A stretch of 64,000 nt of DNA. It comes from Arachnopeziza araneosa. Lineage: Eukaryota > Ascomycota > Leotiomycetes > Helotiales > Arachnopezizaceae. Positions 23,956-36,240 of the stretch are shown piece by piece. A model generated the notes under the pieces. It did not search any database, was not told the DNA's origin, and saw only the letters and a list, made by a program, of their open reading frames with translations. The position numbers and the translations under genes are program-made. Each line of letters starts with the position of its first letter. The stretch's first letter is position 1. The stretch covers positions 186,001 to 250,000 of the forward strand of contig QYAI01000020.1 in NCBI GenBank assembly GCA_003988855.1, written 5' to 3'.

Positions 23956-25149
23956 ATGAAGCCCTCAAGCATCTCCGTTTATTCCTTCTTCGCAGCCATC
24001 AGCGAAGCAACGACACTTAATGTCGGTTCAGGGAGAACATATAGTACCGCAAGTCTCTACTGACTTTATCATTCCTTGACAGACGCTGATTATCTCAAAG
24101 ATCGGCGCAGCAGTCAAAGCCGCTGCATCTGGAGATAGCATCGTCATTTATCCAGGGACATACGCCGAACAACTTACAATCAGCAAATCCAACCTCGTTA
24201 TCCGCTCCTCCACAGCCTCATCTTCTTACTCTGGGAATGATGTGACCATCACCCATGGGATCTATTCGTCCGCTGCCGGCTCGGATGATGCATCTGGTAC
24301 TGTTTTGTCCTTCCTTCACTCCCGAGCATTTGCTTCCCTCCCACGAGACTCAAAACTAACTGGATCAGCCACGGTCCAGATCACCGGCTCCAACGTCACC
24401 CTGTCCAACTTGATCATCACCAACAGCGCCGGCGACGCTTCCCAAGCAATCGCCCTCTCCACCAAGGGCTTGCAGATTGGCGTGTACGGCTGCTCCATCA
24501 CCGGATGGCAAGACACGCTCTATGCACATACCGGGAGTGCATTCTTCGGCAGGTGCTATATCGAGGGAGCTGTGGATTTCATCTTTGGCGTTGCCGGCCA
24601 GGCTTGGTTTCAAGGATGTACCTTGGGCGTCTTGAGGTCCAAGGGCACCCTGACTGCCCAGGGGAGGACCAGTGGGAGCACGGCTGGGGAGTTGGTCTTT
24701 GACAGCGCAGATATTGTGCTAGGGAGCGGCGCGGAGAGTGGAACTAAGGGTAGCTTCTATCTTGGTAAGGCTGGATCTGGTGAGGAGACTAGGGAAACCC
24801 GATTTGCTGACACGGGGTGTAGGGAGACCATGGGGAGACTATGCCAGAACCGTGTTCCAGAAAAGTAATTACAACGGCATTATCATTGCCGCCGGGTGGG
24901 AAGGTCAGTTCTCTTTCTTCTTTCGCTGGGTTTACATGTCATCGCTGGGTTTCTTCATGCTCATCTCCAACAGCGTGGTCATCATCCCAAAGTACCTCAA
25001 ACGTCTACTATGCCGAATACAACAACGAGAACGCTGCGGGGACCAGAGTCAGCTGGGCGCAGGAACTGAGCTCTGCAGTGGGTATTGGGAGCATTCTCTC
25101 AGATTACAAGAGCTGGGTGAATAGTGCTTACCTAGGAGTAAGTGCTTGA
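23956..25149 (+). CDS. Pectin methylesterase, carbohydrate esterase family 8
   Basis: Spliced as 23956-24048, 24101-24296, 24369-24764, 24823-24903, 24974-25149, 313 residues. It removes methyl esters from plant homogalacturonan. The family pattern is complete: TYSTIGAAVKAAASGD (beta-helix start), IYPGTYAEQL, GWQDTLYAH (catalytic Gln/Asp region), GAVDFIFG (catalytic Asp), LTAQGR, and LGRPWGDYARTVF (Arg/Trp of the active site). A short N-terminal hydrophobic stretch (VYSFFAAISEA) serves as a weak signal peptide. The first intron (24049-24100) has a GC donor (ACC then GCAAGT); only this choice gives the family-like YSTIGAAV. No carbohydrate-binding module. Secreted, and consistent with a plant-associated life. 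Confidence 0.9.
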
Positions 25150-25828
25150 ATCGTGAGAGCTCGCGTTGAACTTTTTGAACACGAATCTCGATGAGACACT
25201 TCAAGATTCGCATCTCCATGTAACGGTAGTCCATATGGAAATATTCTAGATTTATGTCCGAGTAGATAGGCAATAAATTTATCAGAGTAGAGACAAAGAT
25301 GGATACAGTCTCGAACCAAAATGACCTATGGTTGCAAGCCACTGGGCAAATGCAGCCATCAGCCTCGTCTCTCGTTCCTCCACTTGTGGTATCAAACTCA
25401 TTTGTGATATCAAAGAGGTAATCAGAAACATACTTTCAACACCCTATGGCAGATGAAGTTCTCTGGGAGAGAAGCACCAGGTAGAAACCCATCCTTTCTC
25501 CAACTCCAATCCCAAAACCCTTCTCATTCCCGGTTCCCAGTAGGAGATTCAAAAGAAGACGATTCGACGCATCAATCAGATGGGCTTTCACCCGGCTGCT
25601 CAGGTGCGTTGATAAATGTTGGTAGAGTACCTCGATCCAAGAGCAAGAAGGAGGATATACAGTATAACCAAAACCAGCCGAAACACGCCAGAACTAGAAA
25701 GTATTCCTGAGCCATTATATAATACCCTATCTATCCACAAGAATCCAAATGGTGAATCATGTACGAGTATACACCACTTCGCCAACCGTTCTATGCAAGA
25801 AACTCAATAGATTTTCCTCCCTTTCCAA
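25150..25828. other. Convergent intergenic region
   Basis: 679 bases between the pectinase gene and the cell-surface protein gene, both ending here. Open frames are short and unremarkable. Confidence 0.5.
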
Positions 25829-26978
25829 TTATGGAGACCCCATCTCATGTACCGCCTGCCTCTGCGTATTCGGCAACTCCGTAGGCGCAGGAGCATAATA
25901 CCCAGCAGAATACTTCGTCTCCGCGAAATGCGGAATGTTCGATGAGCCCGCCTCCTGGACCGGCATTCCTGGGCCATGGTCACTATATTCTCCTGCTCCT
26001 GCTCCTGCCCCATTCCCGGCTCCGTGGCCCATCTCGTAAGTTGGAGCTCGCTTATTGTTTTTCCGATTCCGGTACAAGAGGAAGGCAATTCCTGCGAGGA
26101 GAGCGATACCGACTGGAACGCCTATGCCGGCACCAATTGCGGCAGCGTGGGAGGACGAGTGGGAGGCTGCGGAGGTGGTTGCCGCTGGGGAGGTCGTTAC
26201 CGAGGCGGGACTCGTGGAGAGCGTGCTTGAGCTTGTTGAGGATGAAGAAGAAGTAGAAGAAGTAGATGAGGATGAAGACGAAGACGAGGATGAAAAGTGC
26301 CCATTCAATGGGACTTGAGCGATGACTGTTGGAGCCGGGGAGATGTTGAAAATTGAGCTTGGCGTGCCGCAGCATGCAAAAGAACCAACACCAGACGTTC
26401 CATTATCGCAACAATACTCTGTCGTGCTCGTTATCGCACCATCACAGTATCTGATTCCTGCTGTGGAATCGGGCGCGTCTGTTTTACTTTAGATTGGCTT
26501 CTGGCATTGCTTCGTGATCGGAGACCTACAGATTGCGCATTGATCTAAACATGCTGGATCTTTCCACGTCTTATCCGTGCAACCTACTCGTAAATAGTCT
26601 TGCACGTTGCCACTGTGACACAGGAGAGTCAGAATATTTCTCTGGTAATGTGTTTTGATAGTAGCGGAGGAGAAAGGCCGCTCATTGTGGCTATGCTAAA
26701 CCGGTATCAACTATGATACATGGTCTCAAAGCGAGTACTGAACTTGTAAAGCTTGAGTATGCATACTTTGCCTGCTGGCAAACGCCATTAGACCAACACA
26801 CAGCACCGATTGCGCAGCAGGAAGAATGTCCTGTCGTCGAGTTGTCGCAGCGAAACCCAGCGGCGCTGTTCGCATTGCCATCGATCACGTAGCAAGTGGT
26901 TGGGACCGTGACGGCAAGAACAGGAATGAGAGATATCGACAGAAGAAGCAGCGAGGATGAGAGAGTGAGCGGTCGCAT
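25829..26978 (-). CDS. Single-pass cell-surface protein with Cys-rich ectodomain and Ser/Thr stalk
   Basis: Spliced as complement(25829-26478, 26530-26639, 26767-26978), 323 residues. The signal peptide is MRPLTLSSSLLLLSISLIPVLA. The ectodomain has about a dozen Cys (CYVIDGNANSAAGFRCDN, SSCCAIGAVC, GCTDKTWKDPACLDQC, YCCDNG, ACCG). Then come a long Ser/Thr run, one transmembrane helix (IGAGIGVPVGIALLAGIAFLLY) followed by basic RNRKNNKR, and a Gly/Ala/Pro-rich cytoplasmic tail. This architecture resembles Wsc/Mid2-type wall-stress sensors, but there is no recognisable WSC domain, so a sensor role is inference. The middle-exon boundaries rest on phase and Cys spacing and are the weakest part. 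Confidence 0.7.
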
Positions 26979-28079
26979 TTTGAGAAACGCTCGTTTGGTG
27001 CAATGAGCAGCGCAAGACGGATTGAGCAATTGCTAGGGAAGAACGCGAGGGACAGGAACGAGAAGTGATGTCTCCGCAAGTACGAAGTTAAGCGGCACGT
27101 CGTCGTCGTCGTACGTAGTATAGGCTAAGTGGTAAGACACGGTAGAGAAGCAGGGAAAAGAAACAGACTTCTGGCGTACGGGTAGCACAGAGACGGTACT
27201 GTACTCGATCAAGAAAAAGACGACCCGGGAAGGCAGAACGAGCCGCTCCCTCGCCCTTCAGCCTGACCCAGACCAACAGTGATCTCCATGGCGCTCACGC
27301 ACCATCCAATCCGCTCAGGCCGTCACTGGAGTTTTCTGCCATGTACGTACAGCGGCAGGGCGCAGGAATGAGATGTTGACGCGCCCTGATTGGAGAGGCC
27401 GCGCAACGGGGATGAAGATGCTGGCTTAGCTCTCACCCAAGAAACACTGGACGTTGTGGCCCCCTGGGAGTAGGAAAGTCTCGCGCTAAGACGGGGCACC
27501 AGAAGCTAAGACGGGTCGCCGCAAGCGCCTAGAGCCGCGTGCGATTCGCAGCCTCTGGAGACTGCTGGCATTTTGTTGCATGTCGATGTTCATTGCAGGC
27601 GAAGCTCACGTGAGGGAGATACAACTAACTCTACATGAGTCGTCCTCAGCGTCGCTCTTACGTTCGAAGGTTGGTCCTTAGAATATAAATAATACTGTCA
27701 TGTTGCATATTCAAGTTGAGCGAGTGTTTGTTTGATTTACTCTTAGCTTAGGTACAAATCTGACCAAGTAAGACAGCTGACAATCACTCCAGTAAACATC
27801 ATATCGTACTGTATGCCTATTTATATAGCTCGAGCCACCGCTGCCCTCGCATCTTTCTCATATCTACCAAGAAACTAGCCATACCCGAACCCCAAAACTG
27901 GACATTATGTACCTCATCATGTTGCCCCTTGCTCTCCATGTACTAGCAACACCACGCAATCGCAAGCATAAGGTATATCCCATCAAACCCCTGTAAATGC
28001 ACCCCAAATCCCAAACGCCTGTCTATGAACCGATTGACCTAACCATTTTCTGTCATTTTTACAGGATTGATCTTCCTCA
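26979..28079. other. Intergenic region, partly GC-rich
   Basis: 1101 bases. The part from about 27230 to 27560 is GC-rich and low in open frames; the rest is ordinary. No RNA gene accepted (see the rejected tRNA-like stretch near 27121). Confidence 0.5.
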
Positions 28080-31000
28080 TCAAGCCGGATGCTGGCCCAG
28101 GCCGGCTGCTGTTGCAATATTCGACACTGCTGCTGTCGTGACGGTAAATTTAGTTACCAGTTCTTCGATCTTGGGGATCAGCTCGGGAATGCGGAAAGGC
28201 TTGGAAACCACATCATCCTATCATAGTATCAGCCCAGTTCGTAATAAAAGAGAGAGTAACTTGCCATTCCCGCATCCATGGCCGTCTCAATCTGTTCTAG
28301 CCTTGCGTTGGCTGTGACGGCAATAATAGGGACATGCCTCGTGATCGTGCCATCTAACTCCATCTCTCGTATAGTTCTTGCGCAAGTCAATCCATCCATG
28401 ACTGGCATTTCTAGATCCATTAAAATAACCGCCAACTCCCTACCTTCGCTCTCGTTTCCATTCCAGAAGTCCGTAGTCTTTAAGAAATCAATGGCTTCGC
28501 CTCCGTGATTGGCAAGTCCAATTTGAAACCCGAGATTGCGCAGTTGTTTTTGAAGAACCCGCTGATTCACAAGATTGTCTTCTACAATTAATATTGTGAG
28601 TTTGGAGTGATCTATTCTGTAGACTGGGGTAGGAGGTGATGAATCAGATGGGAAGACGGAAGGAGACGACCGGCTATTGGCTGCTAGCTGAGATCGTTGG
28701 GAAGCCTTTCCCCTGGAGTTTCGCCTGCTCTCAAGAGTTATGGCCGAGTTTGAGGAGTTTCGATGGAGGGAGTTGATTGTTGTGGCGATTGGAGTATCTT
28801 CAGTGATATCGTCCACTCTTCTAGCTTTCACATAAAATGCGAAAGTCGAGCCAACACCTCGTTCACTGGAAACACCAATTTCACCTCCTGCGCTATGGTC
28901 AGCGAAATCCTACATACAATTGCCATCTTACCTTGAAGCTCGGTGAGTTCACGTGAGATGAATAGTCCCAATCCTGATCCACCGTACTGCACATGTGTAC
29001 GTGGGGACGTTTGAGAGAACCTCTGGAAAAGAAGGGTCTTCTCTCTGGTATCAAGGCCACGGCCGGTGTCTTGAACAGAGAAATGAAGATAAAGCTCCTC
29101 GCCAGTGCCCCAATCAGTCTCATCAGTAGTCAGATCCCTGCGCTTGGAGCGGCTTGGGAAGTAAGAGACGTCAGAGTCTCTTTCTCTAGGTCGCTGTTTA
29201 CTAGCACCAACACTGACAATAATGGTTCGCTGTTCTTGACCATGGGTAAACTTAATTGCGTTTGTTGTCAAGTTGATTAAAACCTGCAACAACCTGGATG
29301 GGTCCAATTTTACCCAATCTATTCCAAGGTCCAAGTACGACTTCTCCATGCGGAATTCCATTCCGATATCATTTGTGTCCAGTTCACCCTCAAACATCTT
29401 GAGAGCACGCTGTACCACAGCAACCGGCTGTATAGCTACGGGCGTAACAATCAAGAGGGCCGAGTCCAATTTTGATAATGTGAGAATGTCGTCGACAATA
29501 CGTTTCTGATGCTGGGCACAGAGAGCAATCGTTTGGGCAGCATCAATGCTACTATCCATAGCCTCGCGCAACCTCTCAGATACCAGTGCAGAACTTTCGC
29601 TAGATTTATATTCTGTCAATGACGTGGAAATCTCATCACTGCATTGAAGAATTGCAGAGAGTGGATTTCTCATCTCATGTCTATTTCACAGTCAGTATCC
29701 TGCAGTAGACAACTTACTGGCTACTCACGAAGTCATGTCAATAAAATTCTCTTGCTGTCTCTTCAACTCAATTGCTTCTTCCATTCTTCGTTTTAAGAAC
29801 CCCTCGGCCCATTTCTGTTGGCTGATATTCGTAATACAGCCAAAGACGCTTTTGAGCTCGCCATCGGTATCACGTTCAGGATAAGCACTCATGAGAGCCC
29901 AAGTCTCACCGACGTTACCAGTGCGGTCTTGCCAGGGGGTTTTGAAGCGGAACTCGTGTGTGACAGCCTTCTTATTGTTGACAAGTTTGTTCCAGACCTG
30001 TTCCACGCCTATACGGTCCTCGTCCTTGATACTGTTCATCCAAGAGTTGGCGCTATTCTCAGATCTGGGATGTCGAGATATCTCCCACCAGGTATCATTG
30101 CTATAAGTTACCTTCCCTTGAGAATCTGCAATAAACATGCCAACAGGAGCAAACTCGGCCATTCTTGTGAATCTTGTTTCACTTTCAACAGCTTCCTGCG
30201 TCCTAAGATCAAGCTGTTTGGAGAGCTCCTGACGATCTAAGGCTGCAAGTCTTGCAGCACGTTGTCCTCGCTTGATTTCTTCTTCGAATAGTACCACTGA
30301 GGCCATTGAAGTAGCAAGTTGTCGGCTAAGAAGCTGTATGAACAGGCTGTAGTCGTCATCATATGGTCGTCGAGGATTTACTCCCATGACCAAGAAGCCT
30401 AGAATGTTTTCCCCAGTCGTTGGATGAATTGGACAGACAACTGCGGCTCGGCAGGGGTCCCCAAATCCCCGCCATTGGAAGCCATCAATCACATCATATG
30501 AAAGTGATCCATCTTCGGTGTTCAGAAGAACTGGCTTATTTGTCTTCATAGATTCTCGCAAGTATGGTGCGAAAGCTTCCTCGCTCGTCTTTAAGTCTAA
30601 AGGACTAGCAGCCGTTTTATGAGTTGAAGGAACCCCTAATGTACCTTCAAGGACACATTGAGGAGCTTGAGCAAGTGAGCCAGAATGCATCGACGACATG
30701 TCAGAGTCTGTATCATCACTGACAGAGTACAGAAGTACAAAAGGTACATCGTACTCATTGTATTCTAACCCTTTGATGACTTGTCCCCAAAATCCCCTCA
30801 CTTCTCGTGCGGCCGCAGTTTTCTCGCCTACTTCTCTTAACGTTAACATTCGTCTCTCGGCAACTTTTCTTCTCGTTTTCTCAAAGGCAGGATTGTACAG
30901 CCCTACAACCGAACTGAATCCACAGTTAGCGATCCGTAACTTACCCTCAAGAAATCAACACTGCTAGAATCAATTAAAACTAAATGCCACCCTAAAGCTC

Positions 31001-33152
31001 TCGTCCTGAACGAAGTCTCAGAGATAGGAAATATTTTGCTCGACGGCATGAAAAAGAGAAGATATGCAGGGGCCTCACCCGTCTTCACCAACCAGAGGAA
31101 TGATTGACCAGGAGAAATAACACTCCTCTAGGTACCCGTTCCTCTTCAAAAACAGGCAATCGTCATCCTTCATCATAGATTGACCAGCTTCCATAGCATT
31201 CGTGAACACGCCTTCGATCTCCTCCCAAATTTCGGACCAGGCTTCTTTGTAAGATTGGCCCATAAGCGACTGTGAGGATGTTAGTATGGACTCTTGTCGG
31301 GTTTTGGGAGACATGTAAGTCATTCTCTCAAAACTAGCTACCAGCTTGATTCGTCCGGATGCGAGAAAGGGAGGACAAACGTACAGGGTGTCTCTTGCCT
31401 GCCAGGAGAATATATGCTTCGTTGTAAATAGCGATATGTTCTTTGCCCCAATACATCTAGATAGGCATCAGCACGGATTGATGAAAGAGTCGCCATTTCT
31501 CCATTCAAATATCCGGAGTTAGGAACCTGGATGAGACTTACCGCCGCTGGATGCGGTGAGCCCATGATAAGATTTGCCATCGCTCTCAGATCATAGTTCC
31601 AATTTTCAATAGGGCCAAGTACCGTCTTACTCCAGTCGATACTTCTCGCAAACTGGATATGCTTCGGTAAGGCAGGAGTAAGAGGAATCCGAGTCCAATC
31701 GAACGAAGCAGATGCCTGGTCGGGATACCTTGCCAACATCATCTCATTAGTCAATGCTTCGCTTTGTGAAGCTAGCATAGCTTGTTTTGGCGGAACTCCT
31801 CGTTCTTCCTCCTCGCGAGCAGGGTGGATGAGAAGTTCATCAGGCAAAGCCGGCAGTAATGGAGAAGTTACATCACCAAAGTAGTCCGATGGTTCGGATG
31901 AGTGTACTAACGGTGAATGTCCTACATTTCCCCGGAGTCTGTTCAATGGACGATTTCGGTCACTTAGGCCTGATCCTACTGAAGAAGCTGGCCCAGCATG
32001 CAGACCGCTGCTGCTACCACTAAATATCCTGAAATGCCCCCTCAGTGTTTTACAAGTCCAATTGAGGCCGGCATAGACGAAGGATGGCAGGGCGATATTT
32101 TCTGATTGTCCACCCTCAACGTAGCTTAATGCCCACTGCTTGAATGCAGGGAAATCGTTGGTGACGGCAACACCAGGACTATCAAGATCTGCATGACCTG
32201 TAATCATTTCAACAACACTATCATACGCTCTCAAGGAAACATTGATAAAGAGAATTTTTAAGGGTCCACCGGGGATGAAGTTGGCTGCGTTCGAGACATC
32301 AATAATGAAAGTTAGCCGATCATCTTGTTCCAGCAGCTCTATGATTCCAATACTGCCTAGAACGTCTAGACTAGATGAAAGTCCCCTCATAAGATCTAGA
32401 CCTTTTGGTAGGCTACCTCGTTCCACGGAGCCCCGACTCCCTGGAGTACTTGTGGATCTCGATGGGCTGGCAGCACTCAAGCTACCTCGAGCAAGCTTCA
32501 CTGTTGTGACCCCCAAAGCCTCATCCCGTGCTTTATTCAGCATCGCTACAGCTTCAGCACTTGAGAATGATTGTGGAAGAGCCGGTCTTCTTCGAGGGTT
32601 ACGGCTATGAGAGAAGAATAAGGGGGAGGTAGGTGAAGTAACTCTCGATTTTATAAAAGCAGGCTTGAAAGCCTCAGGGTCGAGGGTATGTCGAGGCGTG
32701 AGTTTCGGCCTATTTCTCTTTGAAGGCGGCTCTGCAGACACTGGTATGTTGCTGTCATCGGTTCGATGATGTTTAGAAGCGCCTACTGCCGCAGGATTGG
32801 AGAAAGAGGACTGGCTGGGTGGTAGACTTGGCCTCGTAAATACAGGGCGCTCGATATCGAAAGCTGGGGAGTGTCCATCAAGAGCATTAGCTACACTTGC
32901 AGTATCGTGTTCATTGTGTAGTTCCTGACCCGTATTCCGCGCTTCTCCTTCGGTTTCTCCTCCAACAAGCACCGCTTCCTTTCCTGGTGATCTGGGCAGC
33001 GTCGCCTCCCCATCAATTCCATCGTTGAAAGGTATGGGAGATGGGGAATCTTGCGCCGCAGCTTGGGAGGGAAGAGGCGTGGTGCGTTCCCGGATGGGTT
33101 GGTTACCAAAGTCTTTTGGAGAGGTGAAGATGGATTTGGTTTCCGGTGTCAT
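28080..33152 (-). CDS. Hybrid histidine kinase with PAS/GAF-like sensor modules
   Basis: Spliced as complement(28080-28217, 28265-28887, 28932-29680, 29729-30913, 31079-31269, 31385-31456, 31542-33152), 1522 residues, all phases consistent. A disordered N-terminus (to about 300) leads into PAS-type sensor regions (including DWSKTVLGPIENWNYDLR..MYWGKEHIAIYNEAY), a GAF-like segment, and a second PAS (EFAPVGMFIADSQGKVTYSN). Next are the H-box SHEMRNPLSA (His near 1021), N-box LTTNAIKF, G1 VQDTGRGL and G2 GGSGLGLFIS, then a receiver with VEDN, phosphoacceptor Asp in LMDLEMPVMDG, and Lys in SKPF. It should autophosphorylate and pass phosphate on through an HPt protein. The last intron (28218-28264) has a GC donor. 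The start at 33152 is the first ATG of the open frame; an upstream exon is possible. Confidence 0.9.
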
Positions 33153-34145
33153 GAAGGCGCCGGGGGCAGTGGCGGGTCCAGCGCAGGATCTCGAAAGAGC
33201 TGCGTTTCGTCTCGTCGCCAAACTGCGGCTGTCCCAGGGCAGGATCTTGGACGCGAATCTCCGGGCATCTACCCACGTCACTGATCGTAGAGATGGGCCA
33301 GGACCAGCAACAGGGCGGCGGCGGCGGTGATGCTCCCAAGAACTGGGGATGATGCGACGTGGAAGTCGGTGAGCGCAGAGAGGTTGGTTGGGGGACTGCA
33401 GCTGCTCTGCCTCCTAAATTCCGGTGCGTGGTCTTGTGGCACGCGCGGCCATTCATATCCTACGGTACAGGGCGAACCTTGGTTCACTTGGCGGGCAAAC
33501 GATGGATGGATGATTGAGGCACGGCTCTTACGCTCTCGGGATGGTCAAGGAAAGATCCAGGAGGATATAACACACAAGTTGAGGCTCCGGGGAGGAATTG
33601 AAAACCTCCCCAACGCCTCCGAATGCTTGCTTCTTCGTGCAACGACAAGAAGTCTCAGCCAGACCCTGTTCATTGGCTCTCTGAATCGCCACATTTCCAT
33701 CCGAGCAGCGTGGACGAAAGTTGCGATCAGTAATCACCACCTCCACACATCAGCCAAAAAGCCACGGACGACATAATGAGGGCCCCCTTGGCTTCCGATT
33801 CGTTTGAGGACGAGTCCAACCCTTCTCTCGATCTCGTCGCAGCTGAACATCTTATCAGATCGCAGACGTGGAGCGAGCATAACAACAAGGGGGCTGCCAT
33901 TTCATCTCAACAAACTTTGAACAGTGACTTTGTGCCGTTTCTTTTCCCCTTTTCATCTCCCTCTCTTCTCGTCCTCTTTCCAAGCAAGAGGCATCTTTAA
34001 ATAGAAGGTTGATGTGACGCTGGATTTAAATCACGAGTTTTGAAATCCCATCATCAGTAAACGTGGTGGCTGCACGCAGAGGAATGTTCCCCATGCATCG
34101 GCAGATGGTTCTCTGCCCATATCTCACATCAGCGAGATTCCAGTG

Positions 34146-34598
34146 CCAGTGGCTAACATAATTCATAGAACACTTGGCGTACCTAAATTCTTTCTCTCGA
34201 GCAACTCTTTCTAACACAGTACAAATAAAAAGTTCTGAATCGACAAGTTCAAAAACACTTTTGATTGTCGCAAGCAAAGCACTTCTAATTGTCGTATATA
34301 AACTGATATTCAAAACTCTTCTCATTGTCGTATGTTAAAACTGACACTCAAAACCCTTCTCATTGTCGTATGTTAAAACTGACATCCAATCTCATCTCAT
34401 TGTCGCATGTTAAATTCGACATTTAAAACAATTCTAAAGAAGAAACTTTAATTTTTACAATATAGACAATATCTTGAGACTTTGGAAATCTTACACATAA
34501 GTGTAGTAGACATTTGTCTAGTAATGTAAATTTAGGAGTATGCTACGAATTATCATGTCCCGTAACTTAGGTGTTCTATGAATTATGTCAGCTTCTGG
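34146..34598 (-). mobile_element. Small non-autonomous inverted-repeat element with internal tandem array (copy B)
   Basis: 453 bases. The left end is CCAGTGGCTAACATAATTC followed by ATAGAACACT; the right end reads, on the other strand, CCAGAAGCTGACATAATTC followed by ATAGAACACC, so about 30 bases are inverted repeats. There is no open frame, so it is MITE-like. Oriented opposite to copies A and C. The interior shares GTCTCAAG and TTGCTCGAGA stretches with copy C. Target-site duplication could not be settled by eye. Confidence 0.8.
34264..34420 (-). repeat. 36-38 base tandem array inside element copy B
   Basis: The string ATTGTCG recurs at 34264, 34288, 34324, 34362 and 34399; the last three intervals are 36, 38 and 37. 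On the minus strand each complete unit carries a 21-base core starting TGTC and ending CGACA (for example in 34400-34420), which can pair with itself. Confidence 0.8.
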
Positions 34599-35628
34599 TG
34601 TGCAGATGCTTTGCCTTTAGCCTCCGTTGGGACCTGCGAGGATCATCTCTTCCTCCTGGCTATGTACTTCTCTCCCCGATGCATCCTCGTAACTGATCGA
34701 GATTGGTCGGTTCGGGTTGTCTCGATTCACAGTATCTGAGTGAGGCTCAAGAAGGACTGTTCTTTTTTAAGTGGAGCAGCTCCAAGAACATCGACATTAA
34801 GGATCGCCCACCCAGGGTGTGGAGGACAGAAGGTTCTGTAAATAAATCCTGAGCATCAAATTTTAGACTCCAGACAGAGCACTCTACGTGGGCTGGTTTG
34901 ATGTGAGGGCCGAACTGCCATCCTGATATCCTCTTCCCTTCCTGGTTGAATGTCAGCGACAGATATCGAATGTGGAGTGTCCAACTTTCAAATCTGTCAC
35001 TATTTATGGAATAGATGTTGAGTTGTCGGTCGTCAAGGATATCGTCTACTCGTGAAGGGGACATCGAAAACACAACACTCTGATCTCGTCGACTTGTCCC
35101 TCGCCAAGAATTGACCCCAGGACACCAGACTATTGGTAGAGATGGCTCCCATGATACCAAAGTACCTCCCCGACGATATCATCTTATCGTTACATCTTTC
35201 CTTTCCAAATCAATCCCACCACTCAGGAGAATGGGGCCGTTCCCACCTTCTTCAACAACCGCAAGGTTCTCACGACGGTTCTACTGCACGTCAGCCAAGC
35301 CGATAGTATTACCCGGGGCTCTCCCACCTTCACGAGCGTTTCGCTTGGGAGAATCTCGCTGGTGGAGGGTCGGCTGCAATGTCTTATTCTTGGGGCCGTT
35401 TATATTGAACCAGAGTTGAGCTTCGTCGGTTGAAACGATCGGGAGGGAGGCATGTCGGCACGGAACCCCTCATGGAAACGCCTTTCTCGAATGATCCTGG
35501 AAAGAAAGAATGGAATTGGGATGGATGAGATGAAGCAGAATGGTCAACCGCCCAACTCAGTGAGTCGTAGCGGGACTGTTCCTGAACGGGACGCTCCGTG
35601 TGGAGACATGTCCCTAAGCGATCAATGG

Positions 35629-35673
35629 CTCTGCCTCTCTGCCTCTCTGCCTCTCTGTCTCTGCCTCTGCTCC
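35629..35673 (+). repeat. CTCTGC-type microsatellite
   Basis: Near-perfect repeats of CTCTGCCT over about 45 bases in a non-coding stretch. Confidence 0.8.
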
Positions 35674-36240
35674 CCATCCACCATCAGGTCTCACAGCAGC
35701 AACCGCCGGCACATATTTCTCATCTCACGCCACCACGCAGACTCAACGATCTCGGGTGTGATGGGCCAGTCGACAGACACACCCTCAGGGCCCCATGCGC
35801 CATTCCGCATCGGGGCAGCATTCGACATCGAGAGCCTAAAGACGCCTGGTGATTGGGCAGAAGCCGGTGCTCAGCTGCAGGCTGTAAGCGCTGGAGTGCT
35901 GTGACCACTGTCCATTGGCGCTGCACCTCTTCCACCCCCCTCCAATCCCATGCAGCTCCTGCTGACAAGACCGCCCAGGCGAGCTTCTCTTAACCTCCAT
36001 GGCGGCCCCCAAGGAAACAGACCTCTTCTACTCTTTAATGTGAAGCTTCAATATCAGAGCTCGACGTCGACGACAGTACGCCGAACGACCACCGTTCGAC
36101 CTCGAGAGTCCCCTTCTCGACTTCGATTGCGACACCAGCATCTCCATTCGCTATCAGTGTGTGTGTATCCTTATCTCTGCTTCCTGTTCGTTGATCGAAA
36201 CCAATATTACCAACACCACCTCACCCCCCTCTCGCCAACC

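Larger units (their letters stand above)
33153..36240. other. Gene-poor region between the hybrid kinase and the four-helix membrane protein
   Basis: 3088 bases. It holds the kinase promoter (a GC-rich stretch near 33290-33330), an inverted-repeat element at 34146-34598, a minus-strand open frame of 105 codons at 34747-35064 with no recognisable domain, a CTCTGC-type microsatellite at 35629-35673, and the CT-rich leader of the downstream gene. I see no confident gene. Confidence 0.5.

Noticed and set aside
27121..27200. tRNA-like A-box (GGCTAAGTGGTAAGAC)
   Set aside because: No matching B-box (GGTTCGAATCC-type) at the right distance and no cloverleaf could be drawn.
33305..33363. Short plus-strand frame starting MGQDQQQGGGGGD
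   Set aside because: It stops after about 19 codons and I found no splice option that extends it into a conserved protein.
34747..35064. Minus-strand frame of 105 codons
   Set aside because: It has an ATG but no recognisable domain, no introns and no family-like pattern; it may be chance or a relic.
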